A stretch of 64,000 nucleotides of DNA from Pseudomonas azerbaijanoccidentalis (lineage in GTDB: Bacteria; Pseudomonadota; Gammaproteobacteria; Pseudomonadales; Pseudomonadaceae): NCBI RefSeq assembly GCF_019145495.1, contig NZ_JAHSTU010000008.1:248001-312000 (forward strand), given 5' to 3'. Of this stretch, positions 1-8,849 are shown piece after piece. The notes below the pieces were generated by a model. The model made no database searches. It was not told where the DNA came from and saw nothing but the letters and a program-made list of their open reading frames with translations. The translations under genes were made by a program, and so were the position numbers. How positions within the stretch are numbered: position 1 is the stretch's first letter; every line of letters starts with the position of its first letter.

Positions 1-1779
1 CAGCTGCACGCGATACTCCTCGCGCCAAGGGCTGAGGGTGTCCGCCGAGTCGCGAATGGAGGCGCGCACACGGGTGGTGTCCTGGGGATGGATGCGCGTA
101 AAGATCGCTTCGGCGTTGAGCAGCAAGACGTCCGGATCGAGTTCGTAGATTTCGCGAATACCGTCACTGGCGTAGATCACGCTGAAGCGGCCATCGAATT
201 CCATCTTGAACTGATAAATCCCGCCGGGCACATGAGCACTGAGCTTCTTCAACAGCAAGTCTCGCGCGGCCAGCGCCTCGTGCACGCGTTTGCGTTCGGT
301 GATATCGATGCACACAGCCAGATGCCCGACCCACAAGCCTTGCTCATCCAGTACCGGAGTCGCCAGCATGTTGACGATCAAATGGCTGCCGTCGCCCCGC
401 ACCAGCGTCCACTCCCGCGCCTCGTGCCCACCGCCCTCGCCACCCTCCACCAGCATGGCGTGACAGGTCGGCACCGGCTTGCCGAAACGCGCGCTCAGTT
501 CTGCCGAGCGCGCCGTCAGTTCCCGGGGCAAGTGCAGGTTTTCCAGGGTCATGTGCCCCACCACCTCGGCGGCGGTGTAACCAAGCATCTGCTCGGCACC
601 GGCATTGAAGGTGCTGATCACCCCCCGCAAGTCCGTGGCAATGATCGCTACCTGGGTCGCGGCGTTCAGCACGCCGCGTAGTTGGCCATGGGTGCCGCGC
701 AGTTCCTGCTCGCGGGCGCGCAGCTCTTCAGTCCGTTGCTCAACCATTTTCAGCGCCCGCTGCCGCTGGCTCACCAGTACGTAGAGCAAGGCGCTGAGCA
801 GCATGCTGAGCAAACCACCGAGCACCACCAGCGTGGTCACTGAAGAGTGGTTGGCCTTGAGAAACGCCTCGCTGGGCTGGATATCGACCTGGTAATCATG
901 GTCGGCCAGGCGCAACAACTTGGTCGCCGACAATTCACTGACGGCCGCCGCATTGGGCGATTCATACAACACTTCGTGCTGATCATCGATAGACAGATCA
1001 AGGATCCGCACCGACAGATAGTCACGCGCCGCTTCCGGCAACCCGTCCGCCAGCAACTGGCGCATGCTGATCACCGCCATCACATAGCCGAACGGCTTGG
1101 CCGTCGCTGGACTTCCGCGCAGCAGAACCGGCGCCACCAGCAACACGCCCCGCGCGTAGGCCGGCTCGATACTGACCAGATGCATGGGTTGCGACACGGC
1201 CATCTGCCCGTGCTGGTCGGCGCGCTCCAATGTCGCTCGACGCAATGGTTGGGCGAGCAAGTCATAACCGAGCGGCGAACCGAGTTTGCTTTGCGTCTGG
1301 CTGTACAGCACCACCACGTACTCGTCCCGTTCGCCAGCCAGTTGCAATTGGCCGTCAGCGTTGAGTTCGCGAAAGGTAAAACTGCTCAGGCCCTCGTCAC
1401 GAATACGGCGCTCTACCGCCGCGCGCTCGTCAAGGCTCACCCGTTCAGCAAACGAGTACGCCTGGGTGCGGTGCAATAGAGGTTGGGTGTAGCCATCGAA
1501 TTCCACTCGGGAGACCGAGTCGGAATTGGCGAAGAACCGGCGCAGACCATCGAGGCGCTGCTCCTGATCTTCGAAACGTTCTTCGATACGGCTGTAACGC
1601 TCACTGGCCAGCAGTTGAAAGCGTTGCCGCAATTGATGTTGAAACAGGTTGAGCGTTGACCACGCCAGCAAACCCGTGAGAATCCCGCCGACGAGCAAAA
1701 CCAGGAGCGCGACCAGCCAGGCCGAGACATCTTCGCTGATAAAACCCAGGATCTTTGGGCGCACGGCGTGCAACGACAT
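1..1779 (-). CDS. CHASE/PAS membrane sensor protein, C-terminus cut by window edge
   Basis: The reading frame is open from an ATG at 1779 to the first base, 593 codons, so only the N-terminal part is visible. A membrane segment lies near residues 13-40, then a periplasmic CHASE-type sensory region (about 80-270, with FFANSDSVSRVEFDGY), a second membrane segment near 313-335, and a PAS domain (about 363-480) ending in the PAC-like CIDITERKR. A second PAS domain starts near residue 505 and runs off the window. The output domain, probably GGDEF/EAL or histidine kinase, lies outside, so the signalling product cannot be stated. It is the last gene seen on this strand after rlmL, 143 bases apart. 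Confidence 0.8.
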   Translation of the reverse strand, partial: MSLHAVRPKILGFISEDVSAWLVALLVLLVGGILTGLLAWSTLNLFQHQLRQRFQLLASERYSRIEERFEDQEQRLDGLRRFFANSDSVSRVEFDGYTQPLLHRTQAYSFAERVSLDERAAVERRIRDEGLSSFTFRELNADGQLQLAGERDEYVVVLYSQTQSKLGSPLGYDLLAQPLRRATLERADQHGQMAVSQPMHLVSIEPAYARGVLLVAPVLLRGSPATAKPFGYVMAVISMRQLLADGLPEAARDYLSVRILDLSIDDQHEVLYESPNAAAVSELSATKLLRLADHDYQVDIQPSEAFLKANHSSVTTLVVLGGLLSMLLSALLYVLVSQRQRALKMVEQRTEELRAREQELRGTHGQLRGVLNAATQVAIIATDLRGVISTFNAGAEQMLGYTAAEVVGHMTLENLHLPRELTARSAELSARFGKPVPTCHAMLVEGGEGGGHEAREWTLVRGDGSHLIVNMLATPVLDEQGLWVGHLAVCIDITERKRVHEALAARDLLLKKLSAHVPGGIYQFKMEFDGRFSVIYASDGIREIYELDPDVLLLNAEAIFTRIHPQDTTRVRASIRDSADTLSPWREEYRVQL

Positions 1780-1875
1780 AAACGCAACTCAAAACGCCAG
1801 GTGCGGGAAAGCCCTTTGGCCCTGAGTTGAGTTATAGCTATTAGCCACTAATTTGACCAGTCCTGAAAGAACCCG

Positions 1876-1901
1876 CAGAGCCTTTTAAAATCAAGGCTCT
1901 G
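1876..1901. terminator. Hairpin between rlmL and the sensor gene
   Basis: A 9-bp stem CAGAGCCTT / AAGGCTCTG closes an 8-base loop, 22 bases past the rlmL stop. There is no clear U-tract on either strand, so it may stabilise or end the rlmL message. Termination is inference. Confidence 0.45.
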
Positions 1902-1922
1902 TGGATCCAAGCAGACCAAGTG

Positions 1923-4193
1923 TCAGCGGGCCGTGATTTTCCAGGCGCGATGGATCTTGGTGTTCCGGGCAAAATCCGGATCGATGGTCTGGGCGGAAAT
2001 CTCTTCGACCGCGTAACGCTCGCTGAGGTTGGGCTCCAGCTCGAACTTGCGGAAGTTGTTGGAGAAGTACAACACCCCGCCCGGGGCCAGGCGCGCCATG
2101 GCCAGGTCGATCAACTGCACCTGATCACGCTGCACGTCGAAGATGCCTTCCATGCGCTTGGAGTTGGAGAACGTCGGCGGATCGATGAAGATCAGGTCGT
2201 ACTCGTCACGGCTGGCTTCGAGCCAGGCCATCACATCGCCCTGCTCCAGACGGTTCTTGTCGGAGAAACCGTTCAGCGACAAGTTGCGACGCGCCCAGTC
2301 GAGGTAGGTTTTCGACAGGTCAACGCTGGTGGTGCTGCGCGCGCCGCCCTTGGCCGCGTGCACGCTGGCGGTCGCGGTATAGCAGAACAGATTGAGGAAG
2401 CGCTTGCCGGCCGCCTCTTTCTGAATGCGCATGCGCATCGGACGGTGGTCAAGGAACAGGCCGGTGTCGAGGTAGTCGGTGAGGTTCACCAACAGCTTGA
2501 TCCCGCCTTCATTGACCTCGACGAACTTGCCTTGTGCAGCCTGGCGCTCGTACTGCTTGGTGCCACTCTGACGCTCGCGGCGCTTGACCACCACGCGGCT
2601 CTTGTCGATGTTCAAGGCCTGCGGAATCGCCGCCAGCGCATCGAACATGCGCGCCGAGGCTTTTTCCGGATCGATGGATTTCGGCGCGGCGTATTCCTGG
2701 ACGTGGACCCAATCGTGATACAGGTCGATGGCCATGGAGTATTCCGGCATGTCAGCGTCATACACGCGGTAGCAATCGATGCCTTCACGCTTGACCCACT
2801 TGCCCATAGCCTTGAGATTTTTTTGCAGGCGGTTGGCAAACATCTGCCCGCCTTCGCTCAGGCGCGGCTGCTCGATCACCGGGGCCGGGGCGGGAGCCGG
2901 TTTGATCGGGTTGCCGTTTTTGTTGTACTGGCGCTCTTGCGGCACGCTCGGCGCCTCATCGTAGGCCGCCTGCTCACGCTCGGCCTGACGTTGTTCCGGG
3001 GTGCGGCGCTCACCAGTGACGAACTGGTCCGGCAGCACTTTGATCAGCAGCAGCTTGCACGGCAAGGCGCCGTTCCAGAACGAATACTGCTTGTGGCTGC
3101 GAATGCCCATGCGCTTGCCCAGGTCCGGCGCGCCAGTGAACACCGCCGCTTCCCAGTTCAGGCAGGCCTGACGCAGACGCTCGCCGAGGTTCTGGTAGAG
3201 GTAGAGCAGGCTCGCCTCGTCGCCCAGACGCTCGCCGTACGGAGGGTTGCAGATGACCAGGCCTTTCTGGTTCTGGTCCGGACGCGGCTCGAACGTCGCG
3301 ACTTCGCCCTGATAGATCTTGATCCACTCGCTCAGGCCGGCACGCTCGACGTTGTTGCGGCCCGGTTGAATCAGGCGTGGGTCGGCTTCGTATCCGCGAA
3401 TCCACAGCGGTGGCTTGGCCAGACCGGCGGCAGCGCGCTCGGACGCTTCTTCATGCAATTTCTTCCACAACGCCGGTACGTGACCCAGCCAGGCAGTGAA
3501 GCCCCACTGCTCACGACGCAAGTTCGGCGCCATATCGGCGGCGATCATCGCTGCCTCAACGAGGAACGTACCCACACCGCACATCGGGTCGGCCAGCGCG
3601 CCGCCTTCGGCCGCAATGCGTGGCCAGCCGGAACGGATCAGGATCGCGGCCGCGAGGTTTTCCTTCAGCGGCGCCGCACCTTGCTGCAAGCGATAGCCGC
3701 GCTGGTGCAGGCTGTGGCCCGACAGGTCGAGGGAGAGAATCGCTTCGCCACGGTCCAGGCGCAGGTGAATGCGAAGGTCCGGATTGAGTTTGTCGATCGA
3801 CGGACGGTCGCCTTGCGGGGTGCGCAGTTTGTCGACGATGGCGTCCTTGACCTTCAACGCGCCGAAATGGGTGTTGTCGATGCCGGAGCCGTGACCGCTG
3901 AATTCGACGGCCAGGGTGCCGTCATTGAGCATATGGTCTTGCCACTCGATGTCGAGCACGCCGTGATAGAGGTCCTCGGCGTCCTTCATCGGGAAACGCT
4001 TGAGCACCAGCAAGACCCGGTTGGCCAGACGCGACCACAGGCACAGGCGATAAGCGGTTTCCATGGTGGCCATGCCGCGCACGGCAGAGGTGTGCTCACG
4101 TGCTTCCTCAAGGCCAAGCCCGACGGCTTCCTCGATGAGCAGGCCTTCAAGGCCTTTTGGGCAAGTGAGGAAGAGTTCGAAACGATCGGACAT
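1923..4193 (-). CDS. rlmL: Bifunctional 23S rRNA methyltransferase RlmKL (m2G2445 / m7G2069)
   Basis: 756 residues, the usual length of the fused RlmL-RlmK enzyme. The order is a THUMP RNA-binding region (about 45-155), an RlmL methyltransferase with the SAM-binding segment ADPMCGVGTF and the catalytic-loop motif NPPYGER near residue 318, a variable linker near 415-450, then the RlmK-type domain with FIDPPTFSNSK near 668. The family uses S-adenosylmethionine to methylate two guanines of 23S rRNA in the cytoplasm. The first ATG, 4193, gives the standard MSDRFELFLTCPKG start. A long antisense frame across this gene is a codon-bias shadow. Confidence 0.95.
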   Translation of the reverse strand: MSDRFELFLTCPKGLEGLLIEEAVGLGLEEAREHTSAVRGMATMETAYRLCLWSRLANRVLLVLKRFPMKDAEDLYHGVLDIEWQDHMLNDGTLAVEFSGHGSGIDNTHFGALKVKDAIVDKLRTPQGDRPSIDKLNPDLRIHLRLDRGEAILSLDLSGHSLHQRGYRLQQGAAPLKENLAAAILIRSGWPRIAAEGGALADPMCGVGTFLVEAAMIAADMAPNLRREQWGFTAWLGHVPALWKKLHEEASERAAAGLAKPPLWIRGYEADPRLIQPGRNNVERAGLSEWIKIYQGEVATFEPRPDQNQKGLVICNPPYGERLGDEASLLYLYQNLGERLRQACLNWEAAVFTGAPDLGKRMGIRSHKQYSFWNGALPCKLLLIKVLPDQFVTGERRTPEQRQAEREQAAYDEAPSVPQERQYNKNGNPIKPAPAPAPVIEQPRLSEGGQMFANRLQKNLKAMGKWVKREGIDCYRVYDADMPEYSMAIDLYHDWVHVQEYAAPKSIDPEKASARMFDALAAIPQALNIDKSRVVVKRRERQSGTKQYERQAAQGKFVEVNEGGIKLLVNLTDYLDTGLFLDHRPMRMRIQKEAAGKRFLNLFCYTATASVHAAKGGARSTTSVDLSKTYLDWARRNLSLNGFSDKNRLEQGDVMAWLEASRDEYDLIFIDPPTFSNSKRMEGIFDVQRDQVQLIDLAMARLAPGGVLYFSNNFRKFELEPNLSERYAVEEISAQTIDPDFARNTKIHRAWKITAR

Positions 4194-4723
4194 GAGAATT
4201 CAAGAGCCTTTGGCTGAGTGGACCGACAACGCATTGCCGGCCCGGTTTTCAATCAGGCGCTTTTCTCGAAGAGCGCCCGCGTGGCACGAAGGTGTGCCGT
4301 TCCACCCCTGCTGCCCGGGTTAAATGAGCTTAGATGCAAGGACAGATAAAAAAGTTGATGCAACAAAATGACATAAGTCGACCCTTCGTCGAATAGTCCT
4401 TCCCGGCAACGGGAGGCATTCTCACCAAAGAATTAACCTGATCATCCTGTGCAGGGCCGATCATACCGGGGTTTGCCTAAAAAATACGCAGCGAACATCC
4501 AGTTACTTATGGCCTTAGCACATGAACAGTTACGTCCTTATGACAAAACGATCATTCCCTCGATGTGACGCATTGGTTAGAACTCAACTCAGGTTGGCGC
4601 CGCAATGACGCCAACACCTTGGCTCGTCACGCCGGCAACGAGCCCCCAACGGCAGAGTTTTTCTGCCTGACCTCAATAGAGGTCGACGCGATACATACAG
4701 TCAACAAGTGAGGGCAATACCCT
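4194..4723. other. 530-bp divergent intergenic region between rlmL and rmf
   Basis: No convincing gene is seen. Two adjacent hairpins lie on the rlmL side: GGCGCT/AGCGCC near 4256-4278 and GGCAC/GTGCC near 4290-4305. The region must hold the rlmL and rmf promoters, but I cannot name boxes with confidence. The length of the rmf 5' region fits a gene under growth-phase control, which is inference. Confidence 0.5.
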
Positions 4724-4939
4724 ATGAGAAGACTTAAGCGTGATCCGTTGGAAAGAGCATTTTTGCGCGGATATCAATATGGCGTTGGTGGCAAATCCCG
4801 TGAGCTTTGCCCATTTACTCTACCGTCGGTACGTCAAGCCTGGATTAACGGCTGGCGAGAAGGACGCGGCGACAACTGGGACGGTATGACCGGCACTGCG
4901 GGAATCCACAGACTCAACGAACTTCACGCCGTCGGCTAA
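4724..4939 (+). CDS. rmf: Ribosome modulation factor
   Basis: 71 residues beginning MRRLKRDPLERAF, with the RMF features GYQYGVGGKSRELCP and WINGWREGRGD. RMF is a small basic protein that binds 70S ribosomes in stationary phase and drives formation of inactive 100S dimers. A GAGGG ribosome-binding sequence lies about 9 bases before the ATG. It stands alone between a long upstream region and a strong terminator, and is followed by pyrD on the opposite strand, as in other pseudomonads. Confidence 0.95.
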   Translation: MRRLKRDPLERAFLRGYQYGVGGKSRELCPFTLPSVRQAWINGWREGRGDNWDGMTGTAGIHRLNELHAVG

Positions 4940-5026
4940 CACAGGGCACAACACTCCGACACGACAATCTGATTTTGTACTGAATTAACCACGCACGTCC
5001 CATCCGGACGGCGGGCTACGGCCCAG

Positions 5027-5052
5027 GGGCTCCTTTAAAGGGGCCCTTTTTT
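5027..5052 (+). terminator. Intrinsic terminator of rmf
   Basis: An 8-bp stem GGGCTCCT / AGGGGCCC with TTAA loop is followed directly by six T. It lies 88 bases past the rmf stop and has the canonical rho-independent form. Confidence 0.9.
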
Positions 5053-5074
5053 ATGCCTGTAAAAAAACCGTTCC

Positions 5075-5163
5075 CCTGTAGGAGCTGCCGAAGGCTGCGA
5101 TCTTTTGATTTTGCTTTTTAAAAGACAAGATCAAAAGATCGCAGCCTTCGGCAACTCCTACGA
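5075..5163. repeat. REPIN (paired REP repeats), rmf-pyrD
   Basis: Two inverted copies of the element TGTAGGAGCTGCCGAAGGC...GATC flank a short AT-rich spacer. The right arm ends at the pyrD stop. The same element recurs near 33295, 37186, 46443, 48109, 52128, 53453 and 59938. REPINs of this kind are common in the P. fluorescens complex and are moved in trans by RAYT transposases; no RAYT gene is in the window. Confidence 0.9.
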
Positions 5164-5167
5164 AGGA

Positions 5168-6187
5168 TCAGCGTAGCGCTGCGATGGCGTCGACAGACTC
5201 GCGAATCAACGCCGGGCCTTTATAGATAAAGCCGGAGTAGATCTGCACCAGGCTCGCGCCCGCCGTGATCTTCTCTGCCGCATGTTTGCCTTCGGTAATG
5301 CCACCGGCCGCAATGATCGGCAAACGACCGGCCAACTCCGCCGCCAGCACCTTAACGGTATTCGTGCTCTTGTCGCGAACCGGTGCGCCGGACAGACCGC
5401 CCGCCTCGTCACCATGCTCCATGCCTTCGACGCCGACGCGGCTCAGGGTGGTGTTGGTGGCGATGACCGCGTCCATTCCGGTTTCGATCAACGCTTGCGC
5501 AACCTGCGCGGTTTCTTCGTCGGTCATGTCCGGGGCGATCTTGATGGCCAACGGCACGTGCTTGCCGTGACGCAGCGCCAGTTCCGCACGGCGAGTCGCC
5601 AGGTCGGCCAGCAGTTGCTTGAGCGAGTCGCCAAACTGCAGGCTGCGCAGGCCTGGCGTGTTCGGCGAGCTGACATTGACCGTCACATAGCTGGCGTGGG
5701 CGTAAACCTTGTCCAGGCAAATCAGGTAATCGTCGACCGCACGCTCAACCGGCGTATCAAAGTTCTTGCCGATATTGATTCCCAGCACGCCCTTGTACTT
5801 GGCCGCTGCGACGCGGGCCAGCAGGTGATCAACGCCGAGGTTGTTAAAGCCCATGCGATTGATGATCGCCTCGGCTTCCGGCAGACGGAACAAGCGTGGT
5901 TTTGGGTTGCCCGGCTGCGGGCGCGGGGTAACGGTGCCGATTTCGACAAAACCGAAACCCAGCTGTGCAAAGCCGTCGATGGCCGCGCCGTTCTTGTCCA
6001 GACCCGCTGCCAAACCCACCGGATTGGGGAAGTCCAACCCCATGACGGTCACCGGCTTCTTGGCCGGGGCCTTGCACAGCAAGCCGTTGAGCCCCAGACG
6101 CCCGCCCGCGCCGATCAGGTCCAGGGACAGATCGTGGGAAGTTTCCGGGGAAAGTTTGAACAACAGCTGACGGGCCAGGGTGTACAT
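5168..6187 (-). CDS. pyrD: Dihydroorotate dehydrogenase, class 2 (quinone)
   Basis: 339 residues from the ATG at 6187, giving the family start MYTLARQLLFKLSPETSHD. An in-frame upstream start would add 29 unsupported residues and overlap the neighbouring gene. The enzyme oxidises dihydroorotate to orotate with FMN and passes electrons to the quinone pool, the fourth step of UMP synthesis. The N-terminal helix binds the inner membrane. FMN-site signatures include GLAAGLDKNG, NVSSPNTPGLR and IAAGGI. It marks the core-genome edge of the type III secretion locus, 83 bases from its last gene. Confidence 0.96.
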   Translation of the reverse strand: MYTLARQLLFKLSPETSHDLSLDLIGAGGRLGLNGLLCKAPAKKPVTVMGLDFPNPVGLAAGLDKNGAAIDGFAQLGFGFVEIGTVTPRPQPGNPKPRLFRLPEAEAIINRMGFNNLGVDHLLARVAAAKYKGVLGINIGKNFDTPVERAVDDYLICLDKVYAHASYVTVNVSSPNTPGLRSLQFGDSLKQLLADLATRRAELALRHGKHVPLAIKIAPDMTDEETAQVAQALIETGMDAVIATNTTLSRVGVEGMEHGDEAGGLSGAPVRDKSTNTVKVLAAELAGRLPIIAAGGITEGKHAAEKITAGASLVQIYSGFIYKGPALIRESVDAIAALR

Positions 6188-6270
6188 GGGCGGGTTTGAC
6201 TCGATTGGCGGCAAATTGAGGCGGCGATTATAGCCGGGGTTGATGTTGACAGGCGATCTCTTTGCCGTGA

Positions 6271-7659
6271 TCAAGGCCCGGCAGTCTCCTGTACCGCGTA
6301 GTGGTTGTCGGTACGTTTGGTAATGCCGAACACCAGCGGAAAGTAAATGATCATTGCCATCAGCGCGAGACAGCCGTTCAGGATATGCCCCTCATAACCG
6401 GCATCGACCTCGCTATCACTGAGCAACGTCGCTACCGCCCCCACCACCAATGAGATGGCATGACCCGCCGAGAGGCGGAGCGCCCCAATGTTGAAAAGCG
6501 CATCCGCCAACTGCGTTCGGGTCGGTTGCTGAACGCCGGCACGTACCTGCAGAACGATTTGCTGCAATGATTGCGGGTCGGAAAAAACCGAGTCCAACCC
6601 CGGATTCGGAGACAGCACCTGCCAACTTTTGCAAAGAATCGAGACGACGTCGTCCAAGGCCATGGCAAACCCGTTTATCGCCCCCTGGATCGCATCGGCA
6701 CCCAGGTTGTAACCAAGTCCAGCCGCAGCCCTGGCCGGGCCGCTGAGCGGTGCGAGCTGACCCAGCTCTGCCAGTAAAAACTGGGCCGCACCATAGGCCG
6801 CAGTCGTGGCTCCCGCGGCCTTGGGATTTGTGGGCCCCGCATTGTCCTGCAAAGGAATGACAACATTGGCCAATCCTCTGGCCAGTGTATAAACAGAGCC
6901 GCCAATCACCGTCGGCAGCAAAGTACTGGCGGCTCCCGTGATATGCGCGGCAATCAGCGCGCCCATCGTTATGCTGGCCATGCACACGCGCCCCAGACGC
7001 GACGCTGGACTGGCGGTCCCGTCGCGCTCATTTCGAATCGCACCCAACAAAGTCAGCGCCGGTCCGATCATGGTCAGCGCGACCACCGCCCATGCTCGAG
7101 ACGCCTCAGGCGAATCGCCTTCGCGCAATGCTTGTTCGACGTGATAGCTGACCACCTGCCGCAGCACAGTGGTCAGCGCGACAATCAATCCCGTACGCCC
7201 GGCGGCATTGAGCAAATTGAGCCCAGGCCCTTTGGCGGCTTCGAGCCATTCCATGCCTGCCTGGAGCACGGTTTGCATTCGGCTTTCACGGGTTCGCGTG
7301 TCATCTGCCGCATCTAACACCTTTACCCGATCAAACAACTCTTGATTGATCCGCTCCCTGGGTAAACACCGTTGATCAACGAATGCGTTGACCCGTCCCA
7401 CTGCATCCTGGTCTATCTCGCCAAGCTGGCGATAACTCTCTTCAAAATGAGTCGTCATCGCACGACTCATGTGCTGCATTCCCACAGCGTTTTGTCGCGC
7501 CGTCCCCAATTTGGCTACTTGAAACCGGGATGATGAACCCAGCAGTGAAGGGTCCTGCAACTCCACTGTGCAGCGCGCCGGCGACGCACTGACTGCACAG
7601 AGGCTATCGGGTAATGCGATGACGCGTGTTGTCAATCCGGCAATCGATTGAACCATCAT
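6271..7659 (-). CDS. Unrecognised multi-helix membrane protein, candidate type III effector
   Basis: 462 residues from tandem ATGs at 7659; AAAGGAAA just upstream acts as ribosome-binding site. I do not recognise the family. The first 60 residues are polar and rich in Ser, Thr and Ala with no signal peptide, as type III export signals are. A soluble part (about 60-170) is followed by a long Ala/Gly/Leu-rich half with several hydrophobic segments, including one near 230-255 and a C-terminal one (MAMIIYFPLVFGI). It lies 46 bases after orgC on the same strand and ends the cluster, so co-expression with the secretion system is likely. The effector role is inference from position and composition. 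Confidence 0.6.
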   Translation of the reverse strand: MMVQSIAGLTTRVIALPDSLCAVSASPARCTVELQDPSLLGSSSRFQVAKLGTARQNAVGMQHMSRAMTTHFEESYRQLGEIDQDAVGRVNAFVDQRCLPRERINQELFDRVKVLDAADDTRTRESRMQTVLQAGMEWLEAAKGPGLNLLNAAGRTGLIVALTTVLRQVVSYHVEQALREGDSPEASRAWAVVALTMIGPALTLLGAIRNERDGTASPASRLGRVCMASITMGALIAAHITGAASTLLPTVIGGSVYTLARGLANVVIPLQDNAGPTNPKAAGATTAAYGAAQFLLAELGQLAPLSGPARAAAGLGYNLGADAIQGAINGFAMALDDVVSILCKSWQVLSPNPGLDSVFSDPQSLQQIVLQVRAGVQQPTRTQLADALFNIGALRLSAGHAISLVVGAVATLLSDSEVDAGYEGHILNGCLALMAMIIYFPLVFGITKRTDNHYAVQETAGP

Positions 7660-7705
7660 GACTTTCCTTTTTCATTGATGACGTTGCCACGAGTGTTGTC
7701 ATCTC

Positions 7706-8140
7706 TCACCACTCAATCTTTTCCCACGCGTCATCCCCCATCGGCTCAAACACTTCACGCATGAAACCTTTGACGAAGACATCCATGCTGAATGCCAGGC
7801 TGTTGGCTGCACGCATTTCCTTGAACAGCTGCGAGTCTTCCAGCTTCTCCTCTTTCAGACGAACCAACACCTGAAGGGTGACGGCCATCAGTGCCCGGGC
7901 CGTCGGGTAGGCGGCAGAGGTGCCGTCTGCGCTGCGCAGCGAGCGGAGAAAATCGTAGATCGCCTTTTCGCCCTGGCCCTCCATGGTTAACAGCTGTTGA
8001 TACAAGCGCTCGAATTCAGGGTCCGGGCGCCTGTTTTCGGACGCACTCTGATCGACAGCAAGGAGACGTGACTCAAGCGTCTCAACCTCGGCGCCCTGCT
8101 GCTTGAGCGCGCTGAGCCCCATCAAACTATCAACCCTCAT
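7706..8140 (-). CDS. orgC: OrgC-like protein of the SPI-1 type III system
   Basis: 144 residues, acidic and helical, starting MRVDSLMGLSALKQQ; the ATG overlaps the end of orgB by 11 bases. Position after orgB and length close to Salmonella OrgC (about 150 residues) are the main grounds. In Salmonella, OrgC is a secreted early protein that promotes needle assembly. No sequence motif fixes the assignment, so it could be another small accessory or secreted protein of the same operon. Confidence 0.55.
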   Translation of the reverse strand: MRVDSLMGLSALKQQGAEVETLESRLLAVDQSASENRRPDPEFERLYQQLLTMEGQGEKAIYDFLRSLRSADGTSAAYPTARALMAVTLQVLVRLKEEKLEDSQLFKEMRAANSLAFSMDVFVKGFMREVFEPMGDDAWEKIEW

Positions 8141-8849
8141 GGCTCACCTCGGGACGGGCAGCTGGCGTGAAACCGGCATTGCGCTCGGTGAACGAGGAAC
8201 ACAGCGCCGTGAGCGCCTGAATTGCACTCTGGTCCAAAGCACGAACCGACTCCGGCAGATTCTCGACGCATGCCAGCAACCGTGGTTCCAATCGTCGGCG
8301 GCTCGTTTCAGTATCGAATTCGAGCAGTTGGTCAGCCAGGCGTACCACATAACGTTCCTGCGGGTGATAGTCGACGATCACTTCGCCAGGCCACAGTCTT
8401 TTCAGTCGCTCGCGCAGTTCATCGCTCCGGGATTGGCAATGCAGTGGAAGCAGCACATGCAGCACGGCAACCGAATCGACCGACTGCGTGGCCAGCCAGC
8501 GCTCGAGCATTTCGTCCAGCCATTCGGGCCGACTCAGTGCTTCTGCGAGCAATCCGCGAGCGGCTTGTGCGAGTTCTTGACGCAGTTTCTGCCCCAATGC
8601 CTGCGACTCCAGCAACCCCTCAGCCAGATGTTCGCTCGCGCGCAAAATGCCCTCGGCATAGCCTCGCTGAAAAGCCTCGGCATGCACCGCTTCGGCATCG
8701 TGCCGGGCCTGGTCGACGCAATCACGCGCCCAACGCTGAGCCTGACGCTGCAAAGTACGGCGTTGACGGGTGGCGGAAATGTCCTCGCGGGACAAATGCA
8801 CAGAGTGGGAATCGGGGAGTTCAGTCAGGGTTCGGATAGCGTCGAGCAT
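8130..8849 (-). CDS. orgB: Type III sorting-platform stator OrgB (SctL)
   Basis: 239 residues from the ATG at 8849 (MLDAIRTLTELPDSHSV), which lies inside the end of orgA. The SctL/FliH family links the ATPase (here InvC) to the cytoplasmic sorting platform. Seen: an Arg/Gln-rich coiled-coil stretch near 35-60 (RQRRTLQRQAQRWARD), the YAEGILRASEHLAEGLL helix, and a C-terminal domain like those of V/F-ATPase peripheral stalks. Salmonella OrgB has about 226 residues. Overlap with orgA and orgC suggests translational coupling. Confidence 0.8.
   Translation of the reverse strand: MLDAIRTLTELPDSHSVHLSREDISATRQRRTLQRQAQRWARDCVDQARHDAEAVHAEAFQRGYAEGILRASEHLAEGLLESQALGQKLRQELAQAARGLLAEALSRPEWLDEMLERWLATQSVDSVAVLHVLLPLHCQSRSDELRERLKRLWPGEVIVDYHPQERYVVRLADQLLEFDTETSRRRLEPRLLACVENLPESVRALDQSAIQALTALCSSFTERNAGFTPAARPEVSHEG

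Noticed and set aside
1920..4217. 765-residue plus-strand open frame opposite rlmL
   Set aside because: It mirrors a clear RlmKL gene, has no recognisable domains and its composition (His/Gln/Arg/Val rich) is typical of antisense frames in GC-rich DNA.
4250..4320. Possible tRNA or small RNA in the rlmL-rmf gap (two adjacent hairpins, CCGGGTTAAAT-like text)
   Set aside because: No cloverleaf can be drawn, there is no acceptor stem or anticodon arm, and no promoter-terminator pair frames it.
6187..6274. 29-residue N-terminal extension of PyrD
   Set aside because: The family start MYTLARQLLFK is at 6187; the extension would overlap the upstream gene and has no conserved sequence.
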